5,172 nucleotides of DNA from an uncultured Ruminococcus sp. GTDB lineage: Bacteria > Bacillota > Clostridia > Oscillospirales > Ruminococcaceae. Both the position numbers and the translations under genes were made by a program. A model generated the notes under the pieces. That model made no database searches. It saw only the letters and a program-made list of their open reading frames with translations, and was not told the DNA's origin. Position 1 is the first letter of the stretch. The number at the start of each line of letters is the position of its first letter. Positions 1-5,159 of this stretch are shown here, piece by piece. Location: positions 1 to 5,172 of the forward strand of contig CAMWHN010000166.1 in the NCBI GenBank assembly GCA_947174085.1, given 5' to 3'.

Positions 1-4
1 ATAA

Positions 5-18
5 ATAGGAGTATTTTT
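5..18 (+). terminator. Probable 3' half of an upstream intrinsic terminator (cut by window edge)
   Basis: The sequence ATAGGAGTATTTTT looks like the descending arm and T tract of a rho-independent terminator whose ascending arm lies before the window. It closely resembles the descending arm of the complete terminator at 2765-2785 (GGGGAGTATT followed by T's). If so, a gene on the + strand ends just upstream and the phosphorylase gene is a separate transcription unit. The other arm cannot be seen, so this is inference by resemblance. Confidence 0.35.
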
Positions 19-46
19 CTAAATTTTTGAGAAAATAATATTTCAT

Positions 47-159
47 TTATCTGAAATCTGAAATCAAAAATATATTATCTGAATAAATTTAACAATTACT
101 GACAAAATGCACAAATCATGCAAGTAATTTTTAGTGTTACTGTTTTAGAAATTTTGTCA
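47..159. repeat. Short direct and inverted repeats upstream of the cellobiose phosphorylase promoter
   Basis: The AT-rich stretch before the promoter has no credible gene. It holds a 9-base direct repeat TTATCTGAA at 47-55 and 75-83. It also holds a perfect 9-base inverted pair, TGACAAAAT at 100-108 and ATTTTGTCA at 151-159, 42 bases apart and ending just before the -35 box. A related TTGTC-plus-A-run element recurs at 154-163 and 175-185, spaced 21 bases (two helical turns) and straddling the -35 box. These could be operator half-sites for a sugar-responsive regulator, but repeats this short can arise by chance in AT-rich DNA. I saw no convincing CcpA cre site. Confidence 0.3.
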
Positions 160-167
160 AAAAGGAC

Positions 168-196
168 TTGCCAATTGTCTAAAAATATGTTATAAT
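168..196 (+). promoter_or_regulatory. Sigma-A promoter of the cellobiose phosphorylase gene
   Basis: A -35 box TTGCCA (168-173) and a perfect -10 box TATAAT (191-196) are separated by the ideal 17 bases. A TG at 188-189 makes an extended -10. Transcription should start near 203, giving a leader of about 70 bases. That leader can form a weak two-part hairpin (207-212 with 239-244, and 217-220 with 229-232) just before the ribosome binding site. A promoter this close to consensus suggests strong expression, so regulation would probably be by repression or activation at the flanking repeats. Confidence 0.8.
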
Positions 197-254
197 AAGT
201 CTAGCATTCTGTGGTTTCTGACTAAAAACAGATATTTTACAGGAAAAAATAATA

Positions 255-261
255 AAAGGAG
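255..261 (+). promoter_or_regulatory. Ribosome binding site of the cellobiose phosphorylase gene
   Basis: AAAGGAG lies 11 bases before the ATG at 273. This is slightly longer than the usual spacing, but no nearer in-frame start exists, and the family's conserved N-terminus (KFGHFDD) begins right after this ATG. It therefore fixes the start. Confidence 0.75.
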
Positions 262-272
262 CTATATTAAGT

Positions 273-2735
273 ATGCAAAAATTCGGACATTTTGATGACG
301 TGAACAAAGAATATGTCATCACTTCCCCAAGAACCCCTTACCCATGGATTAATTATCTGGGTACACAGGCATTTTTTTCTTTGATTTCCAACACCGCCGG
401 CGGTTATCATTTCTACAAAGATGCTCGTCTAAGAAGAATTACTCGCTATCGTTATAATAACGTTCCGGTAGATATGGGCGGAAGATATTTCTATATTAAT
501 GATAATAACACAGTTTGGTCTCCCGGTTGGTCTCCGGCAAAAACAGAGCTTGACGCTTATGAATGCCGTCATGGTATGGGCTATACTGTGATTACAGGTA
601 AGAAAAATAATTTGTCAGCAGAAGTAACTTTCTTTGTGCCACAGGATTATAACGGTGAAATTCAAAGAGTTGTTCTCAAGAACGAGGGCGATTCTGAAAA
701 AAGCTTTAAATTATTCTCCATGTTAGAATGGTGTCTTTGGAATGCACAAGATGACTGTGAAAATTTCCAGAGAAATTTCAATACTGGTGAAGTCGAAGTA
801 GAAGGTTCTACCATGTTCCATAAGACAGAATACAAAGAACGTAGAAACCATTTTGCATTTTATACAGTAAATTCTGAAATTGATGGCTATGACTGTGATA
901 GAGAATCTTTCATGGGTCTTTATAATGGCTTTAATAATCCACAAGCAGTTATGGCAAATCAGTCTACTAATTCTAAGGCAGACGGTTGGTCACCAATTGC
1001 TTCACATAGCATTTCTGTAACTTTGCAGGCAGGCGAATCAAAAGAATTAATTTTTATTTTGGGCTATGTAGAAAATCCAAAAGAAGAAAAATTCTTAGAA
1101 GACGGCAAGAGCTTAAATAAATCCCGTGCATATGCAATGATTGAACAATATAATACTTCTGAAAAAGTAGAAAAAGGTCTTGCAGATTTAAAATCTATGT
1201 GGGATAAATTATTATCTAAATATACAGTTAATACACCTGATGACAAAATGAATCGCATGGTGAATATCTGGAATCAGTATCAATGCATGGTAACGTTTAA
1301 TATGAGCCGTTCTGCATCTTATTTTGAAAGTGGTATCGGCAGAGGCATGGGCTTCCGTGATTCTAATCAGGATTTACTCGGCTTTGTACATCAAATCCCA
1401 GATAGAGCAAGAGAACGTTTAATTGATTTGGCATCTACACAGTTTGAAGATGGCGGTTGCTATCACCAGTATCAGCCTTTAACCAAAAAAGGCAATGACC
1501 AAATCGGCGGTGATTTCTCTGACGATCCATTATGGATGATTTTATCTGTAGGTGCTTATATCAAAGAATCCGGAGATTACAGCATTCTTGATGAACTTGT
1601 ACCTTACGACAATGATGAAACAAAAGCACAGACAATGATGCACCATCTGAAACAGAGTTTTTACAGAGTTGCAACAAATGTTGGACCTCATGGATTGCCG
1701 TTAGCAATGCGTGCTGACTGGAATGACTGCATTAATTTATCTTGCTGGAGTGAAGAACCCGGAGAATCTTTCCAGACTTCTACATCTCCAAAATATGGCG
1801 AAGATAAATATTCTAAAATTGCAGAATCTCTCATGGTAGCAGGTTTGTTTACATATGCAGGTCCTGCTTATGTAGAACTTTGCAAATATAAGGGCGATGA
1901 AGAAGGCGCAAAGGCTGCACAAGCTGAAATTGACAAAATGAAAGATAATATCATGAAGTATGGCTTTGATGGTGATTGGTTTATTAGAGCTTATGACGAT
2001 GAAGGCAAAAAAATGGGTTCTAAAGAATGTGAAGAAGGCAAAATCTTTATTGAACCACAGGGCTTTATGGTAATGTCTGAAGTTGGTAAAGACGTTGGCG
2101 CAGATATCAAAGCATTAGATTCTATTGATAAATATTTAAATACAGAGCATGGTTTAGTATTAAATAACCCTGCATTTACAAAATATTATGTGCAGTATGG
2201 TGAAATTTCTACTTATCCGGGTGGCTATAAAGAAAATGCAGGTATTTTCTGTCATAACAATGCATGGATTATCTGTGCAGAAGCTTATGCCGGCAGAGGA
2301 GATAAGGCATTTGAATATTATTCTAAAATTGCGCCTGCTTACAGAGAAGAAAAATATTCTGACCTGCATAGAACAGAACCTTATGTTTATGCGCAAATGA
2401 TTGCAGGTAAAGACGCTGCACGTCATGGTGAAGCAAAAAACAGTTGGCTGACTGGTACAGCAGCATGGAATTTTGTTGCAGTTTCACAATATATTCTCGG
2501 TGTGATTCCGGATTGGAATGGTCTGAAAATTGACCCATCTATTCCGCATGAATGGGACGGCTTCACAGCAACACGTCAGTTCCGTGGTGCAACTTATAAT
2601 ATTAAAGTTGAAAATCCAAATCATGTTTGCAAAGGTGTTGTATCTATGACAGTTGACGGCGAAAAAATTGACGGCAATGTCATTCCTGCTAAAGATGCCG
2701 GCACAGTACATGAAGTGATTGTTACACTTGGTTAA
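273..2735 (+). CDS. cbp: Cellobiose phosphorylase (glycoside hydrolase family 94)
   Basis: Catalyses reversible phosphorolysis of cellobiose to alpha-glucose 1-phosphate and glucose in the cytoplasm, conserving the glycosidic bond energy. At 820 residues it has the length of cellobiose phosphorylases (about 810-820), shorter than cellodextrin phosphorylases. It closely resembles, from memory, the Clostridium thermocellum enzyme along its whole length. Expected architecture: N-terminal beta-sandwich (about 1-270), helical linker, (alpha/alpha)6 catalytic barrel (about 310-740), C-terminal beta domain. Residues matching the Cellvibrio gilvus active site are all present: Arg357 and Asp363 (GRGMGFRD), Trp483 and general acid Asp485 (RADWNDC), Glu644 (YGEIST), Lys653-Glu654, and phosphate ligands Arg346, His661, Thr727-Gly728. 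There is no signal peptide or membrane segment, so cellobiose must be imported first. It has its own promoter and terminator, with no transporter or sugar gene beside it in the window. No frameshift or missing residue seen. Confidence 0.96.
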   Translation: MQKFGHFDDVNKEYVITSPRTPYPWINYLGTQAFFSLISNTAGGYHFYKDARLRRITRYRYNNVPVDMGGRYFYINDNNTVWSPGWSPAKTELDAYECRHGMGYTVITGKKNNLSAEVTFFVPQDYNGEIQRVVLKNEGDSEKSFKLFSMLEWCLWNAQDDCENFQRNFNTGEVEVEGSTMFHKTEYKERRNHFAFYTVNSEIDGYDCDRESFMGLYNGFNNPQAVMANQSTNSKADGWSPIASHSISVTLQAGESKELIFILGYVENPKEEKFLEDGKSLNKSRAYAMIEQYNTSEKVEKGLADLKSMWDKLLSKYTVNTPDDKMNRMVNIWNQYQCMVTFNMSRSASYFESGIGRGMGFRDSNQDLLGFVHQIPDRARERLIDLASTQFEDGGCYHQYQPLTKKGNDQIGGDFSDDPLWMILSVGAYIKESGDYSILDELVPYDNDETKAQTMMHHLKQSFYRVATNVGPHGLPLAMRADWNDCINLSCWSEEPGESFQTSTSPKYGEDKYSKIAESLMVAGLFTYAGPAYVELCKYKGDEEGAKAAQAEIDKMKDNIMKYGFDGDWFIRAYDDEGKKMGSKECEEGKIFIEPQGFMVMSEVGKDVGADIKALDSIDKYLNTEHGLVLNNPAFTKYYVQYGEISTYPGGYKENAGIFCHNNAWIICAEAYAGRGDKAFEYYSKIAPAYREEKYSDLHRTEPYVYAQMIAGKDAARHGEAKNSWLTGTAAWNFVAVSQYILGVIPDWNGLKIDPSIPHEWDGFTATRQFRGATYNIKVENPNHVCKGVVSMTVDGEKIDGNVIPAKDAGTVHEVIVTLG

Positions 2736-2742
2736 TTAAAAT

Positions 2743-2785
2743 AAAAATACTTCTCATGTTGCAAAACATGGGGAGTATTTTTTTT
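2743..2785 (+). terminator. Intrinsic terminator after cellobiose phosphorylase
   Basis: A 15-base-pair stem pairs 2746-2760 with 2765-2779. It has two G-T wobbles and is closed by a GCAA loop of the stable GNRA type. The T tract is eight long (2778-2785) and A's precede the stem. It begins about 10 bases after the stop codon and separates this gene from the regulator downstream. Confidence 0.92.
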
Positions 2786-2804
2786 CATAATTTTGATTTT
2801 TTGC

Positions 2805-2833
2805 TTGCAAACCTACTAATCCTATGTTATAAT
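2805..2833 (+). promoter_or_regulatory. Sigma-A promoter of the Rrf2-family regulator gene
   Basis: The -35 box TTGCAA (2805-2810) and perfect -10 box TATAAT (2828-2833) are 17 bases apart, with an extended -10 TG at 2825-2826. The 11 bases ending in this -10 box (TATGTTATAAT) are identical to those of the cellobiose phosphorylase promoter. Transcription should start near 2840, about 30 bases before the ATG. I found no clear IscR-type or other strong dyad over the promoter, so self-regulation, common in this family, is not shown by the sequence. Confidence 0.8.
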
Positions 2834-2871
2834 AGATAATAAATAGAAAAATCTGAAAAGAGGTTTATATT

Positions 2872-3309
2872 ATGAAAATTTCAACTAAAGGCAGATATGC
2901 ATTAAGAATGTTATTGGATTTAGCCGAACATCAGGAACTTGGCTATATATCTCTAAAAGAAATTGCAGAACGTCAGCATATTTCTAAAAAATATTTAGAA
3001 CAGATTGTTCCCATGCTGAATAAAGGCAAATTATTGCGTACCAATCGTGGAAATAAAGGCGGTTATATGCTTGCTAAATCTGCAAATATTATCACTGTTG
3101 GAGATATTTTGCGTGCGACTGAGGGAAATCTTGCGCCTGTTTCTTGTCTGGAATATCCAGAAAATACCTGTGATTTGGCTGATAATTGTGCAGCACTGTA
3201 TATTTGGAAAGGCTTATATCAAGTGATTTGCAAGTATTTAGACAGCATTACATTGCAGGATATTTTATATCATAATACGGAATATATTGGCAGTGATTAT
3301 TGTATTTAA
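2872..3309 (+). CDS. Rrf2/IscR-family transcriptional regulator with three clustered cysteines
   Basis: A 145-residue DNA-binding protein of the Rrf2 family. The opening MKISTKGRYALRMLLDLA and the winged helix-turn-helix (about 26-66, wing RGNKGGYMLA) are typical. Cys92, Cys100 and Cys106 (CX7CX5C), followed by a conserved Trp112, match the position of the iron-sulfur ligands in IscR, where the spacing is CX5CX5C. The histidine ligand of Escherichia coli IscR, three residues after the last cysteine, is replaced here by Leu109. This suggests a [2Fe-2S] or redox-sensing regulator rather than a cysteine-free CymR type, but the ligand set and target genes are not established. The start is set by AAAGAGG (2857-2863), 8 bases before the ATG. 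No isc, suf or nif gene lies next to it in the window. No terminator is seen before yabP, so its transcript may read on into the sporulation cluster. Confidence 0.9.
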   Translation: MKISTKGRYALRMLLDLAEHQELGYISLKEIAERQHISKKYLEQIVPMLNKGKLLRTNRGNKGGYMLAKSANIITVGDILRATEGNLAPVSCLEYPENTCDLADNCAALYIWKGLYQVICKYLDSITLQDILYHNTEYIGSDYCI

Positions 3310-3316
3310 AAAATCA

Positions 3317-3345
3317 GCATATTTTAAAATTATCTTGCATAAGAT
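3317..3345 (+). promoter_or_regulatory. Candidate sigma-E (mother-cell sporulation) promoter of yabP-yabQ
   Basis: GCATATT (3317-3323) fits the sigma-E -35 consensus KMATATT at every position. After 14 bases, CATAAGAT (3338-3345) matches six of eight bases of the -10 consensus CATACAHT. The spacing is right for sigma-E. Transcription would start near 3352, just ahead of the Shine-Dalgarno site at 3362-3367. In Bacillus subtilis yabP and yabQ are sigma-E genes, which supports the call. The region is AT-rich, so a chance match is possible. Confidence 0.55.
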
Positions 3346-3375
3346 TTAGTAAATTCCTAACAGGAGGCTATTAAA

Positions 3376-3675
3376 ATGCAAGATGCAAATTTTATATCTG
3401 GTTCATGTAATAATAATACACCACATACGGTTATTATGGAAAATCGTAAAACGCTTAGTATTGCAGGTATCACAGATATTGACAGTTTTGACGAAAGAGA
3501 AATTGTATTATATACAAAAATGGGAGAATTAACTATTACAGGACGAGACTTGCATATTAATGCAATTAGTATTGAAAATGGCAATATGTCTGTTGAGGGT
3601 GATATTTGGTCTTTACAATATGGCGATAAAGACAAGCAGTCTCCTGTTTCTATGTTAGGCAGGTTATTCCGGTGA
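3376..3675 (+). CDS. yabP: Sporulation protein YabP
   Basis: A 99-residue protein of the YabP/YqfC family. The family core is visible from about residue 17: HTVIMENRKTLSIAGITDIDSFDE, then alternating short beta-strand segments ending in SMLGRLFR. No signal peptide or membrane segment is seen. In Bacillus subtilis YabP is made in the mother cell and acts with YabQ; the biochemical role is not known. Adjacency to yabQ separates it from the paralogue YqfC, which normally sits beside yqfD. Start supported by a full AGGAGG (3362-3367), 8 bases before the ATG. Its TGA overlaps the yabQ start (TGATG), indicating translational coupling. In Bacillus an S4-domain gene (yabO/rqcP) precedes it; here the preceding gene is the Rrf2 regulator. 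Confidence 0.9.
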   Translation: MQDANFISGSCNNNTPHTVIMENRKTLSIAGITDIDSFDEREIVLYTKMGELTITGRDLHINAISIENGNMSVEGDIWSLQYGDKDKQSPVSMLGRLFR

Positions 3676-4235
3676 TGTTATTGCAAGTTGCTCCGGAAAC
3701 GTTTCGCACTGTGGACGAGGAATTTATGTTATTTGGCGGAGCAATTTTATTAGGCATTCCAGTTGGAATTGTATTTGATGTCACAAGATTATTTAGAAAA
3801 TTGCTGAAACATAATGCGTTTTTAGTTGCTTTGGAAGATATATTTTATTTTATTTTTATTAGTTTTTTAATGCTATGTTATATTAACGCATTTGCAAGAG
3901 GAGAACTTAGAATTTATTATTTTGTCGGCTGTTTTCTAGGATTCATGGCATATTATTATACACTTGGGGCAGTTATCATGCGTTTTAGTGATATATTATT
4001 AATGCCTGTGCATTGGGGCTGGAATAAAATTATATGGATTTGTGGAAAATTAAAGCATGGTTTTGTGAAATATGCCAAAAAATTAAATTTTAGGAAGAAA
4101 AATTCACAAAATGGCTTGCAAATGTCCTCACATAAGGTGTATAATAATAATATAAATAACAAGGCTGATAAAAATAATTTTAAAAAAAAGAAAGCAGGGC
4201 GATTGCATGCCAAACAGAAAAAAAACAGGTGCTAA
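3675..4235 (+). CDS. yabQ: Spore cortex biosynthesis membrane protein YabQ
   Basis: A protein of 186 residues from ATG 3675, or 187 from GTG 3672. I prefer the ATG because it overlaps the yabP stop by one base (TGATG), a usual reinitiation arrangement. About three hydrophobic segments (roughly 18-36, 49-72 and 80-104) are followed by a long basic tail. The first helix region (GGAILLGIPVGIVFDVTRLFRK) is characteristic of YabQ. In Bacillus subtilis YabQ sits in the membranes around the forespore and is needed for cortex and coat assembly. The last 60 or so residues are rich in Lys and Asn and look unstructured. The DNA for this tail also carries a predicted sigma-A promoter, and its last 29 bases overlap the next gene. 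Identified mainly by topology and conserved gene order, since YabQ sequences diverge widely. Confidence 0.87.
   Translation: MLLQVAPETFRTVDEEFMLFGGAILLGIPVGIVFDVTRLFRKLLKHNAFLVALEDIFYFIFISFLMLCYINAFARGELRIYYFVGCFLGFMAYYYTLGAVIMRFSDILLMPVHWGWNKIIWICGKLKHGFVKYAKKLNFRKKNSQNGLQMSSHKVYNNNINNKADKNNFKKKKAGRLHAKQKKNRC
4116..4145 (+). promoter_or_regulatory. Internal sigma-A promoter for divIC, inside yabQ
   Basis: The -35 box TTGCAA (4116-4121) and perfect -10 box TATAAT (4140-4145) are separated by 18 bases, within the coding sequence of the yabQ tail. Transcription would start near 4152, about 55 bases before the divIC ATG. It would allow divIC and the S1 gene, needed in growing cells, to be expressed when the sporulation promoter upstream is off. 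Boxes and spacing are seen directly; activity is inferred. Confidence 0.65.
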
Positions 4236-4515
4236 CTCTAAAACAGGGTTAAAAATGCTAATGAATATTGCTTTGGTCATGTTTGTTATATTCTGTGCCG
4301 TTTCGATTGTGACAACGCAAAATGCCGTTGTTGAAAAAAAGAAAGAATTGGCACAGCTCGAAGAAGAAGTAGAAGTATTATCTGCACAGAATGAAGAACT
4401 TGCGGAATTAATTGCATCAGATGATATTGGCAAATATATGGAAAAGCTTGCCATAGAATCCGCTGGTTATGCGTATCCGGACGAGAAACGTTATTATGAT
4501 ACGTCTCGTAAATAA
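4207..4515 (+). CDS. divIC: Septum formation initiator, DivIC/FtsB family
   Basis: A 102-residue bitopic membrane protein of the divisome. A short basic cytoplasmic N-terminus (1-15, RKK) is followed by one membrane segment (about 16-37), then a coiled coil rich in Glu and Leu (about 39-70, EKKKELAQLEEEVEVLSAQNEEL). The conserved C-terminal motif follows (about 80-97, LAIESAGYAYPDEKRYYD), typical of the family. In Bacillus subtilis DivIC forms a complex with FtsL and DivIB that licenses septal wall synthesis. The start has AGGG (4196-4199) 7 bases upstream. It overlaps the end of yabQ by 29 bases in another frame, so its ribosome site lies inside yabQ. Length and order (yabQ-divIC-yabR) fit DivIC better than FtsL, which normally sits by mraW and pbpB. 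Confidence 0.92.
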   Translation: MPNRKKTGANSKTGLKMLMNIALVMFVIFCAVSIVTTQNAVVEKKKELAQLEEEVEVLSAQNEELAELIASDDIGKYMEKLAIESAGYAYPDEKRYYDTSRK

Positions 4516-4534
4516 TAAATAATTAAAATTTTTG

Positions 4535-4554
4535 AAAAGCAGGAGGGCTTTTTT
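4535..4554 (+). promoter_or_regulatory. Shine-Dalgarno site of the S1 gene, held in the loop of a terminator-like hairpin
   Basis: AAAAGC (4535-4540) and GCTTTT (4547-4552) can pair, leaving exactly AGGAGG (4541-4546) as a six-base loop, with two more T's after. The loop is the full anti-Shine-Dalgarno complement. ATG 4559 lies 12 bases after it and an in-frame TTG 4553 lies 6 bases after it. The stem has four A-T and two G-C pairs, so it is weak. It could be chance, a loop-displayed ribosome site, or a weak terminator or pause between divIC and the S1 gene. Confidence 0.5.
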
Positions 4555-4558
4555 GTAT

Positions 4559-5026
4559 ATGTTGGAAATCGGGAAAATTTATGATGGTAAGGTTAAGGGA
4601 ATTACAAATTATGGTGCTTTTGTAGAAGTATTACAAGAGGGTGAAAAATTTACTGGCATGGTACATATTTCAGAAGTTGCCAATATATTTGTAAATGATA
4701 TTCGTGAGTTTTTAACAGAGGGACAGGAAGTAAAAGTAACTGTTTTGCAAGTGAATGAACAGGGCAAAATTAGCATGTCGATAAAAAAAGCACTGCCAAA
4801 AGAAGAAAAATCACAGCAGAGATTTCGGGAAAACAGGCAAAATCGTCCTAATCGTCAAGCTCGTGACAAGGGCATTGTCTGGGAGGGTATGCCCTCACAA
4901 AAATCTAATTCTGAAATGTCATTTGAAGATATGATGACACATTTTAAACAGAACAGTGAAGAACGTATCAGCGATATTAAACGCATCACAGACCGCAAAA
5001 CCCGTTCTCGCAGACGTGCAAAATGA
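4559..5026 (+). CDS. yabR: S1-domain RNA-binding protein, YabR/GSP13-like
   Basis: A 155-residue protein with one N-terminal S1 (OB-fold) RNA-binding domain at about 1-76. Its motifs GKVKGITNYGAFVEV, GMVHISEVA, GQEVKVTVL and ISMSIKKA are all canonical. A basic, Arg/Asn/Gln-rich linker (about 80-105) follows, then a conserved C-terminal segment SFEDMMTHFKQNSEERISDIKR (120-141) and a final Arg/Lys tail. The C-terminal segment resembles the end of Bacillus YabR (FLKDSEERLASLKR). Such proteins bind RNA or ribosomes; the precise role is unsettled. I chose ATG 4559 because family members begin two or three residues before the EIGK-like motif. TTG 4553 (adding two residues) is a real alternative with better ribosome-site spacing. 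An upstream in-frame TTG at 4532 precedes the Shine-Dalgarno site and is unlikely. Only 43 bases separate it from divIC, so the two are probably cotranscribed. Confidence 0.88.
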   Translation: MLEIGKIYDGKVKGITNYGAFVEVLQEGEKFTGMVHISEVANIFVNDIREFLTEGQEVKVTVLQVNEQGKISMSIKKALPKEEKSQQRFRENRQNRPNRQARDKGIVWEGMPSQKSNSEMSFEDMMTHFKQNSEERISDIKRITDRKTRSRRRAK

Positions 5027-5096
5027 CATGCTGTCTTTATCTAAAAAAAATGGGATTTCTGTTTCACCAGTCCTATTGAGTTTTAGAAAATTTAAC

Positions 5097-5116
5097 CCCC
5101 GTCTATAAAGACGGGG
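5097..5116 (+). other. GC-rich hairpin in the 3' region of the operon
   Basis: CCCCGTCT (5097-5104) pairs perfectly with AGACGGGG (5109-5116) around an ATAA loop. No T run follows directly, so it is not a classical terminator alone; it stands 10 bases before one. Its loop and 3' arm (ATAAAGAC, 5105-5112) could instead pair with GTCTTTAT at 5033-5040. The next 11 bases from 5116 form a small palindrome, GACAG-C-CTGTC. It may protect the mRNA end or be part of a repeated genomic element. Confidence 0.7.
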
Positions 5117-5126
5117 ACAGCCTGTC

Positions 5127-5159
5127 AAAAAAGTCCAGTGAAAAAGCTGGACTTTTTTT
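5127..5159 (+). terminator. Intrinsic terminator of the yabP-yabQ-divIC-S1 cluster
   Basis: GTCCAG (5133-5138) pairs with CTGGAC (5147-5152). The flanking A run (5127-5132) extends the stem with the T run (5153-5159), around a loop of TGAAAAAG. A stem of about 12 pairs with seven T's is a strong terminator, and the A and T flanks would also allow it to work from the other strand. It lies about 100 bases after the S1 stop codon. Positions 5160-5172 are too short to assign. Confidence 0.9.

Noticed and set aside
15..35. TTTTCT/AGAAAA inverted repeat as a complete terminator at the window start
   Set aside because: Only six A-T-rich pairs without a clean T tract after; the terminator tail at 5-18 is a better explanation of this end.
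2188..2400. Plus-strand 70-codon open frame inside the phosphorylase gene
   Set aside because: It is an out-of-frame shadow of conserved GH94 sequence with no recognisable domain.
723..2711. Several minus-strand open frames of 61-88 codons within the phosphorylase gene
   Set aside because: They lie antisense to a strongly conserved enzyme, have no ribosome sites or family motifs, and are explained by the base composition of the gene.
4128..4454. Minus-strand 108-codon open frame over yabQ and divIC, rich in serine and phenylalanine
   Set aside because: Its composition mirrors the Lys/Glu coiled coil and A-rich codons of the opposite strand; divIC has its own ribosome site and conserved motifs.
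4532..4558. Upstream TTG 4532 as the start of the S1 protein
   Set aside because: It precedes the AGGAGG site and would add residues not typical of the family; ATG 4559 or TTG 4553 fit better.
5076..5109. Possible promoter (TTGAGT and TATAAA) before the next gene
   Set aside because: The spacer is 22 bases and the -10-like box sits in a hairpin loop just before a terminator, so promoter function is unlikely.
4919..5128. Minus-strand 69-codon open frame across the end of the S1 gene and the terminator region
   Set aside because: It is antisense to a conserved C-terminal motif, runs through hairpin DNA and has no supporting motif.
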